Position numbers and translations under genes: made by a program. From Ceratotherium simum simum (lineage: Eukaryota; Chordata; Mammalia; Perissodactyla; Rhinocerotidae): a stretch of 64,000 bases of DNA. Location of the stretch: NCBI RefSeq assembly GCF_000283155.1, contig NW_004454163.1, positions 25,303,918-25,367,917 of the forward strand. The letters run 5' to 3'. Below the pieces are notes generated by a model, which saw nothing but the letters and a program-made list of their open reading frames with translations, ran no database searches and was not told the origin of the DNA. Below are positions 1-9,989 of this stretch, one piece after another (the stretch's first letter is position 1; each line of letters begins with the position of its first letter).

Positions 1-132
1 GAGTTCAGAGTCTGCCTACGCCGCCATCTTGACTTCCTCCCCCAAGATGGGTTTTAGACATGCTGCGTTAACGGTATCTTCAAGCCATCAATGTCAGCAC
101 AAACTCCAATGGCTCATGTGGTTATAGAACAA
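1..132. other. Unassigned flank
   Basis: No recognisable repeat, RNA or coding feature. The sequence enters from beyond the window, so a partial element here could be missed. Confidence 0.4.
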
Positions 133-147
133 AGAGATTTGTTTTTT

Positions 148-369
148 GTTTTTGTATTTTTGTGAGGAAGATCAGCCCTGAACTAACATCCACACCAATC
201 CTTCTCTTTTTTTGCTGAACATCTGTGCCCATCTTCCTCCATGTTATGTGGGACGCCGCCACAGCATGGCCTGAGAAGTGGTGTGTCCGTGCGTGCCCAG
301 GATCCGAACCTGGGCCGCCAGCAGCGGAGCGCGAGCACTTAACCACTACGCCACGGGGCCGGCCCCCAG
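148..369 (-). mobile_element. ERE SINE, minus strand, with perfect 15-bp target-site duplication
   Basis: A tRNA-derived non-autonomous retrotransposon of the equine ERE group, which depends on L1 enzymes to move. Read on the minus strand it begins with the GGGGCCGGCC head at 369, then the GTTAAGTGC motif and B-box-like region, then GTGGCGGCGTCCCACATAAC, and ends in GAGGAAGATGGGCAC-type and CTGATCTTCCTCAC modules before an A-rich tail, seen as T-rich sequence at 148-165 on the + strand. The flanking duplication AGAGATTTGTTTTTT at 133-147 and 370-384 is identical on both sides and fixes the ends. Short ORFs here are SINE artefacts. Confidence 0.93.
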
Positions 370-489
370 AGAGATTTGTTTTTTAATGAAACAAGATTTT
401 ACATTTCCAAATGAGGATTCTACCTTGAGGAACAACGCATTATGCCACAATCCTGTCCTTGCTCAAAATGCCTCTGGGGTTCCTCCTTG

Positions 490-705
490 AAAATTGTCTC
501 TCAGAGTCAGCCCTGGATTCAAAGTGTGCTTTCCAGGTACTCCTTAAGTTCTTCTGTGTATCTCAGCAGCTGGGCTCACTGTAGGCACTGTATTGTCTTT
601 TCACTTTGCTGTATCTCAAGACTCTGAGCTATTTGAGTTTGCTCACTCTTGGATTAGGGTGGTGTATATAGCAGGCCCTTGATGAATATTCACTAATTAA
701 GTGTA
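490..705 (+). repeat. L2 LINE 3' end fragment, weak
   Basis: The stretch ends with a decayed version of the L2 3' terminus: a GCAGGCCCTTGATGAATATT-like run that resembles the usual CACAGTAGGCACTCAATAAATGTTT ending, preceded by a line resembling the L2 'actgtgagct' segment. The match is divergent and partial, so an old unrelated sequence remains possible. Confidence 0.4.
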
Positions 706-848
706 GAAAATTAATCTCATTACTTTACCGTCACATCATAATTTTATCCAATGTGGTCCAGTGTGATCATCCAACTTGTTTCCTAAAGTAGTCTCTGAAC
801 AACCTGCGTCAATTTCTAAAAACAACAAAATCAGCTCACAAACAGCCA

Positions 849-975
849 GAAAAAGAAGAGGACAAGGAAGAGAGGGGAGGAGAAGGAAGGAAGGAAGAGA
901 GGGAGGGAGGGAAGGAGGGAGTGGGGCAGGGAGGGAGGGAGGAAGGGAGACAGGAGAAGAAAAAGGAGAAGGATC
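849..975 (+). repeat. Purine-rich GGAA/GGGA low-complexity tract
   Basis: About 125 bases of almost pure A and G on the + strand, built from irregular AAGG, GGGA and AGGG units. It is a polypurine/polypyrimidine tract rather than a gene. Its reverse strand gives a proline/serine-rich frame that should be ignored. Confidence 0.9.
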
Positions 976-1244
976 CATGGATGATAAAAGTGTCCCAGGC
1001 TCTGAAAGTAATTCTTTCAGATAAGTTCCATAAGAGCCACTGAGATAGTTGCAGAGCTTCTCAAAGTAACTATTTTGAAAAGGATAAGGTCCACTTGAAC
1101 ACCCAAACCTTGATATGCTGGAGAAATTCATCTATATATACACACGCATACACACATACCACACAAAATATTAAAAATGATAAATAAGAGTCAAATTAAA
1201 TAGTCCAGCCCATATGACACAACAATGGGAATTCACTAGAAAAC
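976..1244. other. Unassigned stretch with short CA/TA run
   Basis: Nothing recognised apart from a degenerate TATATACACACGCATACACAC run near 1132-1160. Confidence 0.5.
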
Positions 1245-1585
1245 CTAGACTAGCTATTTTCAAAATTTATTGTGCATCAGACACACTTTGGGGTATTTGT
1301 TAAAAGTGCTGATTCTTTTTTTTTTTAATTAATTAATTAATTAATTAATTTTTCCCCCAAAGCCCCAGTAGATAGTTGTATGTCACAGCTGCACATCCTT
1401 CTAGTTGCTGTATGTGGGACGCAGCCTCAGCATGGCCGGAGAAGCGGTGAGTCAGTGCATGCCCGGGATCTGAACCCAGGCCGCCAGCAGCAGAGCGCGC
1501 GCACTTAACCCCTAAGCCATGGGGCCGGCCCTAAAAGTGCTGATTCTTGAAGTCTATTGCGTCAGAAACTCTGTATATATCCTAA
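1245..1585 (+). mobile_element. MER5-type hAT DNA transposon, split by an ERE
   Basis: Segments 1245-1317 and 1549-1585 together read as a MER5-like non-autonomous hAT element. They include versions of TTATTGTGCATCAGA, CACTTTGGGGTATTTG and TTAAAAGTGCTGATTC, then a CAGAAACTCTG remnant. The two halves were joined before the ERE at 1318-1531 inserted; removing the ERE and one copy of its duplication restores continuity. The transposon is therefore older than the SINE. Confidence 0.65.
1318..1531 (-). mobile_element. ERE SINE, minus strand, perfect 17-bp duplication, (AATT)n tail
   Basis: ERE copy with the CAACTAGAAGGATGTGCA and CTACTGGGGCTTTGGGGG-type middle section, read on the minus strand from the GGCCGGCC head near 1531. 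The 17-base duplication TAAAAGTGCTGATTCTT is identical at 1301-1317 and 1532-1548. The 3' tail is an (AATT)n run at 1327-1352, and the copy lacks the extra GGAGGATTGGC modules found downstream of that point in the copies at 7845 and 44667, so it looks like a shorter structural variant. Confidence 0.93.
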
Positions 1586-1604
1586 TGCTTGTATAGCTAA
1601 ATGA

Positions 1605-1795
1605 AACACGGATGCAAATCTCTGGAAGCCTGTACTCTCTGAGCTCTGGTCCTGGCTCTGTCTCTCAATATCTGATAACCTTGGGAATGCCACCTAACTC
1701 CTTTGGCCTCAGGATCTTTTGTAAAGGATGGAAGCTGATTTCTAAGTACTTTCTAAGATTCTTTGTCTATGTCAAATTCTGCTGCTTTTGCTCTC
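1605..1795 (+). repeat. MIR SINE, plus strand
   Basis: Ancient tRNA-derived mammal-wide SINE. The core reads as a diverged GGCTCTGTCTCT...TGATAACCTTGGGAATGCCACCTAAC...GGCCTCAGGATCT...TGTAAAGGATGG series. This matches the MIR order of 'tgaccttgggcaagtcacttaac', 'cctcagtttcctcatctgtaaaatgg' and a tail resembling 'ctaaggtcccttccagctct'. Confidence 0.75.
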
Positions 1796-1799
1796 TGAG

Positions 1800-2050
1800 T
1801 GGCCGAGCATACTAAACATTATCCTTAGTCCACGTACATAGATTCTGAATCCCTCAATTGTCTCTTGATTGGCTGACAACCTGGGTTCCGACCTCGTATT
1901 CATTCTTGTGATTACCATTACAGGACTGGCCCGGCCCAGTTTGCAGTCTCACACTTGGTTTCTCGCACCTCCAAACTTGATGATTCCACAAGTGAAGGAT
2001 TATGTAGATCTGGGATCATGTACTTCAGGGGGGCCTCTAAGGATAGGAAG
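1800..2050. other. Unassigned stretch
   Basis: Ordinary mixed-composition DNA; I recognise no repeat family, RNA or exon. Confidence 0.4.
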
Positions 2051-2054
2051 GGCC

Positions 2055-2210
2055 TAGATTAGCAGAGAGGAGGAAAGGAACTCCAGGCAAGGAGAACAGC
2101 ATGAGAAAAAGCATGGAGACGGGAATGGGCAAGGAATGCCCAGGGGTCAGTCTACCGTGATCAGAGTATTTATGTCAAAAAGTGGTTGGATTCAAGAGCA
2201 GTATTGTAGA
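2055..2210 (-). repeat. L2 LINE fragment, minus strand
   Basis: Contains AACTCCAGGCAAGGAGAACAGCATGAGAAAAAGCATGG, written here as a description: the antisense L2 segment normally found as 'attccaggcagagggaacagcatgtgcaaagg'. Only this short stretch is convincing. Confidence 0.5.
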
Positions 2211-3410
2211 ATTTGGGTCGAAGTTTAATTTTGCTTCTACCCTGACATCAGAGCCAGAGAGGAAGAGAAGGCTCAGTAAAGAGTTCTGCAATTGTGAAAC
2301 TACTACAGTCATGCACTAGAGTAAGGTCCTCTCATCAAGTATGACAGTGACGGTTAAATTCACACTTTGCATATGCCACTTAAAATACATCTTACATATT
2401 GGCAAACCTGAACATGTGTAAATGAACAAAGGTAACTAAGCAGGGAAGAGTCTGTGTGTGCTTCCAGAGACCACACTCTTTCAGAAGTGGGTAGAGAATT
2501 ACATTGTGCAGGCAGGAGACATTTGGTTGGGACAGGGCTTCGCTGCCAACTCAGCCTCTGCCGTGACATGAGTCACAGAACTGGCAGGCTCTGAGTACAC
2601 ATGCGGTCTTTAAGACCCTCTATGCTTGCCAGTTCCACTGAGTATATGATACCCAACCAATGCCCACTTCTTTGGCGGGGATTATTTTGAGTGGAATTTT
2701 TCCTTTGGGGGGAAAAAAGAAGTACAAAACTTCCTTTATAGCAGGTTGATAAAATGTTCCCAAAATTCAAAAGAGGAAATGGTCTACTTCATCCATGCCT
2801 GGGATTTTCCTTTATCTAAGATAATTTAGACTGAGGAGGAGTTCATTGGCTGCCAAGATTCTCAGGACAAGCTGCTGGCAGCAAGTTCTCTGAGAAAAGC
2901 AGCAGATGGCCTCTGGGGAGCACAAGGAGTCAGCCAAGATTTCCCTGGAGAATCTCTGGATGGATGTCCCGGTTACTTTGGGCACACAACCCCCTATGCC
3001 CTAACCAAGTCCAACCTTCATTCAGAGCTTTAAAGCCTATAGTATGTATGTCCCACCCATACAGGAGGAACTGATTCTTCTCCCCGAAGCCAGCCTGGCT
3101 AATGTGTGGCATCACAATGGCTCACTTCTCCCAGATTAAGCCTAGAGTCAAGTGCTAATACTGTTCCTGCCGACCTCATGGAAGTTTTAGAGGGCTCAGG
3201 ACTTATTCACCTGCTCTAGTTATGTTAAGTTGGCTAATTGGTTTATGCACAATATTTGCTAACTTGAACTAAAGTGCCGTGAGTTTGATTAAATTGGATA
3301 ACCTTTTCTGGTGGCAGCTTTGTATTTCTGGAGGGAGTTCACAAAAAATAGAAAGAGAGTTTTGTGTTTACCTAAAGCAGCCCAGTCTTAGGCTAAATCC
3401 TATTTTAACT
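2211..3410. other. Unassigned 1.2-kb stretch
   Basis: No recognisable repeats, splice-framed exon or RNA gene. ORFs are at most about 70 codons and lack family similarity that I can see. Confidence 0.4.
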
Positions 3411-3650
3411 TTGAGTCAACACACAAACATTCACTAGATACTCAGTCCTGTAGCGCACCCACCATTCTAGGATGAAACAAAAGCAAACACACACAGAACA
3501 TCACAAAAAATGAAGCATGGTCATAGCTCTCTTTTGAAACGTGATAAATAAACAGGTATTGATGAGTACTGATTCTGCTCAACACTATACTTCAAGATGT
3601 TGAGTGAGGGGGAAGGGTGTATTCTCAAGGATGCTTTAATCTAGCAGATG
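3411..3650 (-). repeat. L2 LINE 3' region, minus strand
   Basis: Begins with the antisense L2 terminus pattern (AACACACAAACATTCACTAGATACT..., then an ATTCTAGGATG...AAACAAAAGCAAACACACAC series). This parallels the usual order of 'tattgagcacctactatgtgcc', 'ttctaggcactggggatacag' and 'aacaaaacagac', but is heavily mutated. Confidence 0.55.
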
Positions 3651-4180
3651 AAACAGGACTCAAAAGTGAAATACTGTACTAGGAAACAACACAAAGCATA
3701 GTTGGCTTGATTGGTTCTAATCATGACATGGAATAGACAAGGTACTGTTTTGTAGTGTCCTCTATGGTACACGTGTTTCATTTTGGCATTTTGAGGTTTG
3801 GTGAAGTTGGCTACCTCTTCAAAGAAAGTCTCCCACATCCAATCTGCTAAGGAATTTGGATACCTGTTGGAGAAGTCAGATGCCACAGAGGGAATCATTT
3901 GTCCATCCCTCAAGACAGGAACTGTTGCTCATCTTAGCTGATCATTTTGGGCTCAGTGCAATACTAAGATGTTCCAATCTGGGCTGTCAGATGATTCGTT
4001 TTGGAAAACTTCAGGTGTACTGTTCTTTGTATGATAGATATGAATACACTTTGCATTTTAAGTTTTTATTTTCTTTATTGCTCTTCTACTTTTAAAACCA
4101 TCTTTATTACTAAAGGCAAAGAGATCACAGGGACAGGAAGTAAAGCAGGGCAAGGACCTGATGTCCCCAGCATAGGCCTT
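3651..4180. other. Unassigned stretch
   Basis: Nothing recognised. The minus-strand 90-codon ORF at 3641-3913 has no recognisable domain and partly overlaps the adjacent L2. Confidence 0.4.
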
Positions 4181-4555
4181 GCATGTGGCTGGCTCTCTGC
4201 CTTGGTCATACTGCTTTCTCTGCCTCCATTGCCCCAGGACTCATCTCTGGATGTCCAAATCCTCTTCATCATCCAAAGCCTCCATCAGATGCCACTTCTA
4301 GGAAGCGCTTCCCAATCTCCATCTTGAGCAAGTATGATCTCTCCCTAGAACACTCACTGATGCTCTCATTGCATTTAGTACTCCCTCCCATATGTAAATA
4401 TTCACATATGTTGACTCCTACACTATATATACCGTGCATATCTTAAACATCTTAATATTCCCTGCTGCATCCAAAATCTATTACAGTGTCTTATAAGTAG
4501 TCCACATTCAGTAAATAGTTATTAGAAATATTTAATGGATGAATAAACAAATTAA
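4181..4555 (+). repeat. L2 LINE 3' end, plus strand
   Basis: Sense-strand L2 terminus: a TGGCTCTCTGCCTTGG...CTTTCTCTGCCTCC stretch, an AGGAAGCGCTTCCCAATCTCC segment (the 'ggaagccttccctga' landmark), and the terminal AGTAGTCCACATTCAGTAAATA followed by ATGGATGAATAAAC. The order and spacing match L2 3' ends. Confidence 0.7.
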
Positions 4556-5157
4556 TTAATCAATGCATGGAGATGCTCCCAAAGAATCTAACATGTATAT
4601 CCAATCAGGACAAAAAATGGAGATAAAATCATGTGGACAATTTACGTGGTTATACACCCTAGATAAAAATGGTCAAAACTTCAAATCTTTTCTCAGTTCA
4701 TTTGGCTTAGACTACCTCTTTGCCAGGCATGGAGATTTGGCTAAAATCAAACAAAAAATCAGCATACAAGCAGAGGGACAATCCATCTCAAGACTGCATC
4801 TTTAATAAGCACTTATTCCTTTCTTTCCCTTGGAATTGGGAGAATAAGTGGGATATGGCTCTATTAAAATGGAAAAATTTATTGGGACTCAGTTGTGGAC
4901 AAGGCTGTCTTTCTTCTGTCACTTGAAACCCAGTCTTATTGATAAATTTTAAAATGAGAAAATAAGAAAAGTGAACTATTAATAAAGCATCGCCACCTCA
5001 CCCAAATATTAAAAATAAATCAAAGAAGATATTAATAAGATGAGAGAGAAAAGACACAAAGGAATATAATCCACCAGTAGATTAAAATGAATATTGGCAA
5101 AGTAGTATAAGCATTAACCGGCATAACTTTTTTCCTACTGACCAAAGTTAGGGCAAA
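4556..5157. other. Unassigned AT-rich stretch
   Basis: AT-rich DNA with no recognised repeat. An 80-codon plus-strand ORF (4563-4805) has an ordinary amino-acid mix but no recognisable family, and it does not join to a flanking exon that I can see. Confidence 0.4.
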
Positions 5158-5335
5158 TATAACAGCTACCATTTCTTGAGTACCTACTATACCGGGCAAG
5201 GGGAAAGCACTTTTTATATATTATCTCATTGACTCATCACAACACTTCAAAGCCAATATTATTGTTCCTATTTTACAGGCGAGGAACTAAGTAAAAAACT
5301 TGCCTAAGCTAACATAACAAGCATGTATCATAGCC
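5158..5335 (-). repeat. MIR SINE, minus strand
   Basis: Antisense MIR: GAGTACCTACTATACCGGGC, then TATTATCTCATTGACTCATCAC, then CTATTTTACAGGCGAGGAAC and AACTTGCCTAAGC. This is the standard antisense order of size-increase, 'ttatctcatttaatcctcacaac', 'ttttacagatgaggaaact' and 'acttgcccaaggtcac'. Confidence 0.8.
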
Positions 5336-7448
5336 ACTGTAACTCACCACCTTCTGCAGTAAAAGCAAATCATGGGACTCTCCATTTCTTCAACACTCAC
5401 AGGCTGAGACACACACATATCCTAGCTATGTCTCACTCCAATCTTCTTATTAATTAGGCCCAACTTCAAAGGACTGACTTGTGGGGCTGTAGCTGAGAAG
5501 CAGGAAAAGGCCCCAGAGCTGCTGTAGATAATACATAAAGTGAATAACCCACATCAAGGTATCCCGTTGTTGGCTAAAGTGTTTATTATGTTCCTGGTTC
5601 CAATTATCTCTCCTACTATGCCAAAGCTGCTTTGATACTGCATGAAAAGAAAAAGCCATCAAGGCGTACATTCACCATCTATCTATTAAGATCGTCTTGC
5701 TCCTCACGAATGCTTTGGAAAATATGACCAAATCGTTCTTCTTTTCCCTCTCCACCTCCCCCAAATTGCCCCTCTCTGTGCCCCATGCCACAGGAAAGGG
5801 CCCACAGAGTATTTGGCCCTGGCTGACCCTGGGAACCAGGAGGCTTGGTTTGTCTAGGAGAAATCCAGTTGAGTTTATAGCCTAGAAAGGGATGAATCTG
5901 GAAAAGCTTCAGCTAAGCATTCAAAGTTCCCTCTCTTTCATCTGCCATGACTGAGTTTTGATCTCTCGTCCATTGCTCCAGCTGCCTTGAAAATAGCCTG
6001 TAAATAGATTCCAAGTCTGGTTCTTGGGTAAAATCCCTGACTAAGCACACAAAAGGCTGGTGGGGATAGCAGCCTCTTCATACCCCAGATGCTCAGTGCT
6101 ACCTGCTGAAGCGTGGGAAGGAGGATTCTTCATGGGCAGGAGCCATCACTTCAGCTTCTGTGAGCTCCTGTCTCCACAGCCTAGAGGTGCCCAAAAAGGA
6201 CTCTGGGGCCGTTGGAACACACATGAGCCTGGTTACTATGGTGTTTAAGTCCTTGGATTTTGAACCACACTGCTTTGCAATAATCTGTTTTACTCAACAA
6301 TACTCAAGAGCATGTTTCCTTTTTTTTCCTAGGCATACAATCATGGCAATTTTTTATGTGGCCCAAATAAAGTTCTAAATATGATATTTCAATGGCAAAA
6401 TCAGCAAAGCAAAAGGTGGTACGTCTCGGGGTGCTCAACTTTGCATCTTTAAGAGGCAAGAGTTATCAGGACTTCGGAAGCCAAGGATTCATAGAGTGAA
6501 TCATTTTATTTTCCCTAAAGGTTTGACCCAATGTGTGATTTGTGCCTGCTAAGCTGGTATAATGATGAACAATCCCTTTTATTAATGTAGCTAAAAATGG
6601 AACCTGTGGAAAGACCTTACATAACTCGAAATGACACATGGCAACTGAGGGCCACTTCTCCCATGAGCTCTTGGAGCCTAAATTAAGTCGGCATCTCATG
6701 AAAAGTGTAAACTTGGGAGCATTTATCCTGCTATGTGCACTGCGCCTTTATCTAAGTTAAATTTTTCAGCTTTAATAGCATAAGAAAAATACAAACACAA
6801 GTTGACGCCAGGTTATATTAGATAAACATTTTTAACGTGGATGTTTCCAACCTAGTACCAAGTGCTAAGTGTTGTCGTTACCATTATTAGAAATAATTAT
6901 AACAATTAATTTGTAAGATGTCTATCACTCTGAAGACCCACATTTTATGTATTAAATAATGTTACTTATAGAAAAATTTTAAACAAGTGTTATGCTGCAG
7001 GATATTATTGTTTCAGGCTCTCTCACACCAGAAAGTTACAAAAAGCAAAGTAAGGAGAAATTATTTGCATATCATAAAAAGTTATATATTTTATATAAGT
7101 CTGGGGGAAAAATATGTGTATATCCATACATATACACATGAATCCCGTTTCAGTTACACATTTACTCATTTAGGAGCTAAGGATGTTTTTGGTTTTGAAA
7201 TCTCTAGATGTGTTGTTTCACTTGTCTGTATTCCCATGACATTTTAGAAAGGATATTTTTAAAGCCTAAGTCTATTAAACAGTTTATTTTTAATTACTTA
7301 GTTCTTGGTTATGATGTAGTTTCTTGATTGAATCTGATGATTTTTCAAAATAACCACTCGCTAAATTAAAACAGTAAATTTTACAAACAAATTTGTATGC
7401 CTACGCCAAAGGTTGTACATCCAGTCTATAGTCACGTTTTGCTGCTTC
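5336..7448. other. Unassigned 2.1-kb stretch
   Basis: No repeat family recognised. Composition shifts from mixed (5.7-6.2 kb) to strongly AT-rich after 6.7 kb. ORFs are under 90 codons, and I see no promoter-plus-exon arrangement. Confidence 0.4.
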
Positions 7449-7458
7449 AGCACAGTGG

Positions 7459-7658
7459 GTGTTTTTTTTTTTTTTGGCAAGGAAGATTGGCCCTGAGCTA
7501 ACATCTGTGCCCATCTTCCTTTATTTTGTATGTGGGATGCCACCACAGCATGGCTTCATGAGTGGTGTGTAGGTCCGTGCCCAGGATCCAAACCGGCAAA
7601 CCCCAGGCCATTGAAGCAGAGTGTGCAAACTTAACCACTATGCCGTTGGGCTGGCCCC
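7459..7658 (-). mobile_element. ERE SINE, minus strand, older copy
   Basis: Read on the minus strand from GGGGCCAGCCC at 7658, through the GGTTAAGTTTGC-like head and CATCCCACATACAAAATA section, to GATGGGCACAG and CTCAGGGCCAATCTTCC before a 15-base T run. Flanks AGCACAGTGG (7449-7458) and AGCATAGAGG (7659-7668) match at 8 of 10 bases. The decayed duplication and mutated head suggest it is older than the neighbouring EREs. Confidence 0.88.
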
Positions 7659-7844
7659 AGCATAGAGGATTTTTAAATTTTTTTCTTAAGTTAATTAGTT
7701 GCTAACTTTAAAAAATCAAATCAAGTGATTTTCATTTAAAAAATTCTAATTTCTTGACTTCTTTAAAAAAAGAATTCATCATCTGACAACTTTGGACCTC
7801 CATTTCTACAACAGTCAAGAGTTGAGTATCAGGTGCCTGCTTTA

Positions 7845-8160
7845 TTTATTTGTTTATTTATTTATTTGTGTGTGAGGAAGATCAGCCCTGAGCTAACATC
7901 CATGCTAATCCTCCTCTTTTTGCTGAGGAAGACCGGCTGTGATCTACTATCTATTGCCAATCCTCCTCCTTTTTTTTTTTGCCCCCAGAACCCCACTAGA
8001 TAGTTGTATGTCATAGTTGCACATCCTTCTAGTTGCTGTATGTGGGATGCGGCCTGAGCATGGCCGGAGAAGCGGTGCATCGGTGCGTGCCTGGGATCCG
8101 AACCCGGGCCGCCAGTAGTGGAGCGTGCGCACTTAACCACTAAGCCACGGGGTCGGCCCC
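7845..8160 (-). mobile_element. Full-length ERE SINE, minus strand, extended 3' form
   Basis: About 316 bases. On the minus strand: GGGGCCGACC head at 8160, GTTAAGTGCGCACG, the CAACTAGAAGGATGTGCA / CATACAACTATCTAGTGGGG section, then two repeated 3' modules (GGAGGATTGGCAATAG... and GCATGGATGTTAGCTCAGGG) and a (TAAA)n-type tail. The duplication AGGTGCCTGCTTTA is identical at 7831-7844 and 8161-8174. Same structural class as the copy at 44667. Confidence 0.94.
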
Positions 8161-8359
8161 AGGTGCCTGCTTTAGATGGAACATGGATCTTCAATTCATC
8201 ATAGACACTGTCAGCCTATTCACTAACGTATATCTCCCGCCTGGGCCCTACAGGCAGTTCAGTCTGCAGGCCTTGATGTAGACACAGCTTGTATGTCTTC
8301 CCAGAGTCAGGGGTCCTGTAATAAGAGGGTCCGTCACACCCAGGAGGCATGCTCCTCTC

Positions 8360-8424
8360 CAGGTTCTTCTTCTTTCTCTCTGTTTACCTTCTCTTTCTCT
8401 CTCTCTTTCTCTCCTTTTCTCATT
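8360..8424 (+). repeat. CT-rich simple-sequence tract
   Basis: Pyrimidine-rich TTCTTCTTTCTCTC... tract ending near TTTCTCCTTTTCTC. It is imperfect and not coding. Confidence 0.8.
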
Positions 8425-8519
8425 ATTAGAACTAAACCTAGAGCTGATCAGGATCTTCACAGGTTACATGAGTTGATAAAATATGAGAAAGCCTTTGGGA
8501 TGAGACAATGTGTTCACTC

Positions 8520-8640
8520 CACACTAATTTATTGAACGTTGGCTTTATACCTGGACACTGATCAAGGTACTGGAGATGCATCAGTGCACCAAACAAGCCA
8601 AAACTAGGATCTCATGGGGCTTATATTCTAGCATCATCTA
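8520..8640 (-). repeat. L2 LINE fragment, minus strand
   Basis: Short antisense L2 terminus: AATTTATTGAACGTTGGCTT, CTGGAGATGCATCAGTGCA, and ATCTCATGGGGCTTATATTC TAGCA. It corresponds to 'tttattgagcacc', 'ctggggatacagcagtgaaca' and 'ctcatggagcttacattct'. Confidence 0.7.
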
Positions 8641-8757
8641 TGCTTTACTATGATGAGTTTGCCATCCCCTACTGCCCTCAAGATAGTCTATAGGTCCTCT
8701 CCTCTTTCAGATCACTACAGTCTCATCAAATCATTGAAGGCTAAAATTGTATCTGCA

Positions 8758-9007
8758 GGGGCCGGCCCGGTGGCGAAAATGGTTAAGTGCGTGCGCTTGC
8801 TGCAGTGGCCCGGGGTTCGCCGGTTCGCGCGCATCTCCGGCGCGCACTGACGCACTGCTTGGCGAGCCATGCTGTGGTGGCGTCCCATATAAAGTGGAGG
8901 AAGATGGGCACAGATGTTAGCCCAGGGCCAGTCTCCCTCAGCAAAAAAAAGAGGAGGATTGGCAGATGTTAGCACAGAGCTGATCTTCCTCACAAAAAAA
9001 AAAAAAA
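8758..9007 (+). mobile_element. Full-length ERE SINE, plus strand, canonical form
   Basis: The best-preserved ERE head in the window. It starts with GGGGCCGGCCCGGTGGCG, with a tRNA A-box-like TGGCGAAAATGG at 8771-8782 and a B-box-like GGTTCGCCGGTTCG from 8814. CGTCCCATATAAAGTGGAGG, GATGGGCACAGATGTTAGCC and CTGATCTTCCTCAC follow, then an A tail. Flanks TTGTATCTGCAG and TTTCATCTGCAG match at 10 of 12. The boxes are remnants of the tRNA ancestor and internal RNA polymerase III promoter; this is not a tRNA gene. Confidence 0.95.
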
Positions 9008-9184
9008 TTTTCATCTGCAGACTGGTAAATAGAATTCACCTCCTTTGCCAGCTCTCAATAATTGACAGGAGCTTCTTGGAATTAGTGTTTAGAATAATTC
9101 CCAGTCCGTATCTGGCCTCACTGGGAGACAGTGCTATGATGCACTGGCATGGAAGGGAATGTAGAGGTTGGTTGGCTGTCAGTG

Positions 9185-9360
9185 TGTTGACCCTCATTCC
9201 TAACTTCCTCATTTAAAGATGAAAACAGTGAGGTTCATCAGGGTTAAGTGACTTCCTCAAGGTCACACAGTTGGAACAGATGGGAATAAACCCAGGTCCC
9301 CTACCTAGTCTTAGTTTTTCCTGAGACCACCTATGTTTCTCTGATCACTGAACCCCGTTC
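9185..9360 (-). repeat. MIR SINE, minus strand
   Basis: Contains CTTCCTCATTTAAAGATG, GTTAAGTGACTTCCTCAAGGTCACACAG (described, not one run in any functional sense) and a GGAATAAACCCAGGTC segment. This is the antisense MIR order of bracketing 'gatgaggaaactgag', 'ttgcccaaggtcacacag' and 'ggattcgaacccagg'. Confidence 0.8.
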
Positions 9361-9513
9361 AAAGAATGATTTCATCAACCCACCCAGCTCTATTAGTGAC
9401 CCATAGAAAGCTGCGGCCCCGTGAATATTAGATTCTGAGCCACTTCATGCCTTAACTGTTTGAAATGATTTCTTTGATCCCCTCCTTTGAAAAAAAAATA
9501 GAGGTCACAATTC

Positions 9514-9537
9514 TTAAAGAATTAGTTAATTCTTTAA
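9514..9537. repeat. Perfect 11-bp inverted repeat
   Basis: TTAAAGAATTA at 9514-9524 faces its exact reverse complement TAATTCTTTAA at 9527-9537 across a two-base spacer. It is AT-rich and small, and could have arisen by chance; no function is implied. Confidence 0.8.
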
Positions 9538-9710
9538 ACCATGTCCAGTATTTGGTGAACAACAATAAAATTTAAATTTGAAAAATCAGTAGGCGAATGA
9601 CCTCTACTGAAAAGCAAATCATTCATTTATTCTTTTTACAATAGGTGTGGAGTATTTATTATGAATCAAGCATTGATCTAAGTAAAAAAAAGTAGAAAAC
9701 GTCACTAATT

Positions 9711-9974
9711 GGGGCTGGCCTGGTGACATAGTGGTTAAGTTCGTGTACTCTGCTTCAGTTGCCTGGGATTCACAGTTTCGGATCCCAGGCAGGGACCTAT
9801 ACACTGCTCATCAAGCTATGTTGTGGCAGCATCCCACATACAAAATAGAGGAGGACTGGTGCAGATGTTAGCTCAGGGTCACTCTTCCTCAAGCAAAAAG
9901 AGGAAGATTGGCTACAGATGTTACCTCAGGGCCAATCTTCCTCACCAAAAAAAAAAAAGAAAGAAAGAAAGAAA
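9711..9974 (+). mobile_element. ERE SINE, plus strand, with (GAAA)n tail
   Basis: Head GGGGCTGGCCTGGTGACATA, then GTGGTTAAGTTCGTG, CAGCATCCCACATACAAAAT and two GATGTTAGCTCAGGG/GATGTTACCTCAGGG-type modules. The tail becomes AAAAGAAAGAAAGAAA before the duplication. Flanks 9695-9710 and 9975-9990 match at 13 of 16 bases, centred on GTCACTA. Many substitutions mark this as an older insertion. Confidence 0.92.
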
Positions 9975-9989
9975 GAAAAGGTCACTAGA

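Noticed and set aside
736..1131. 131-codon minus-strand ORF rich in proline, serine and leucine
   Set aside because: Its middle is the reverse strand of the purine tract at 849-975, so the low-complexity composition explains the open frame.
7862..8194. 110-codon minus-strand ORF, with similar short ORFs at 122-346 and 44641-44871
   Set aside because: These share a CARS-like peptide only because they translate the same ERE SINE. They are not a gene family.
8771..8830. tRNA-like A and B boxes
   Set aside because: They belong to the 5' head of an ERE SINE. There is no complete cloverleaf, and the same head recurs in seven dispersed copies.
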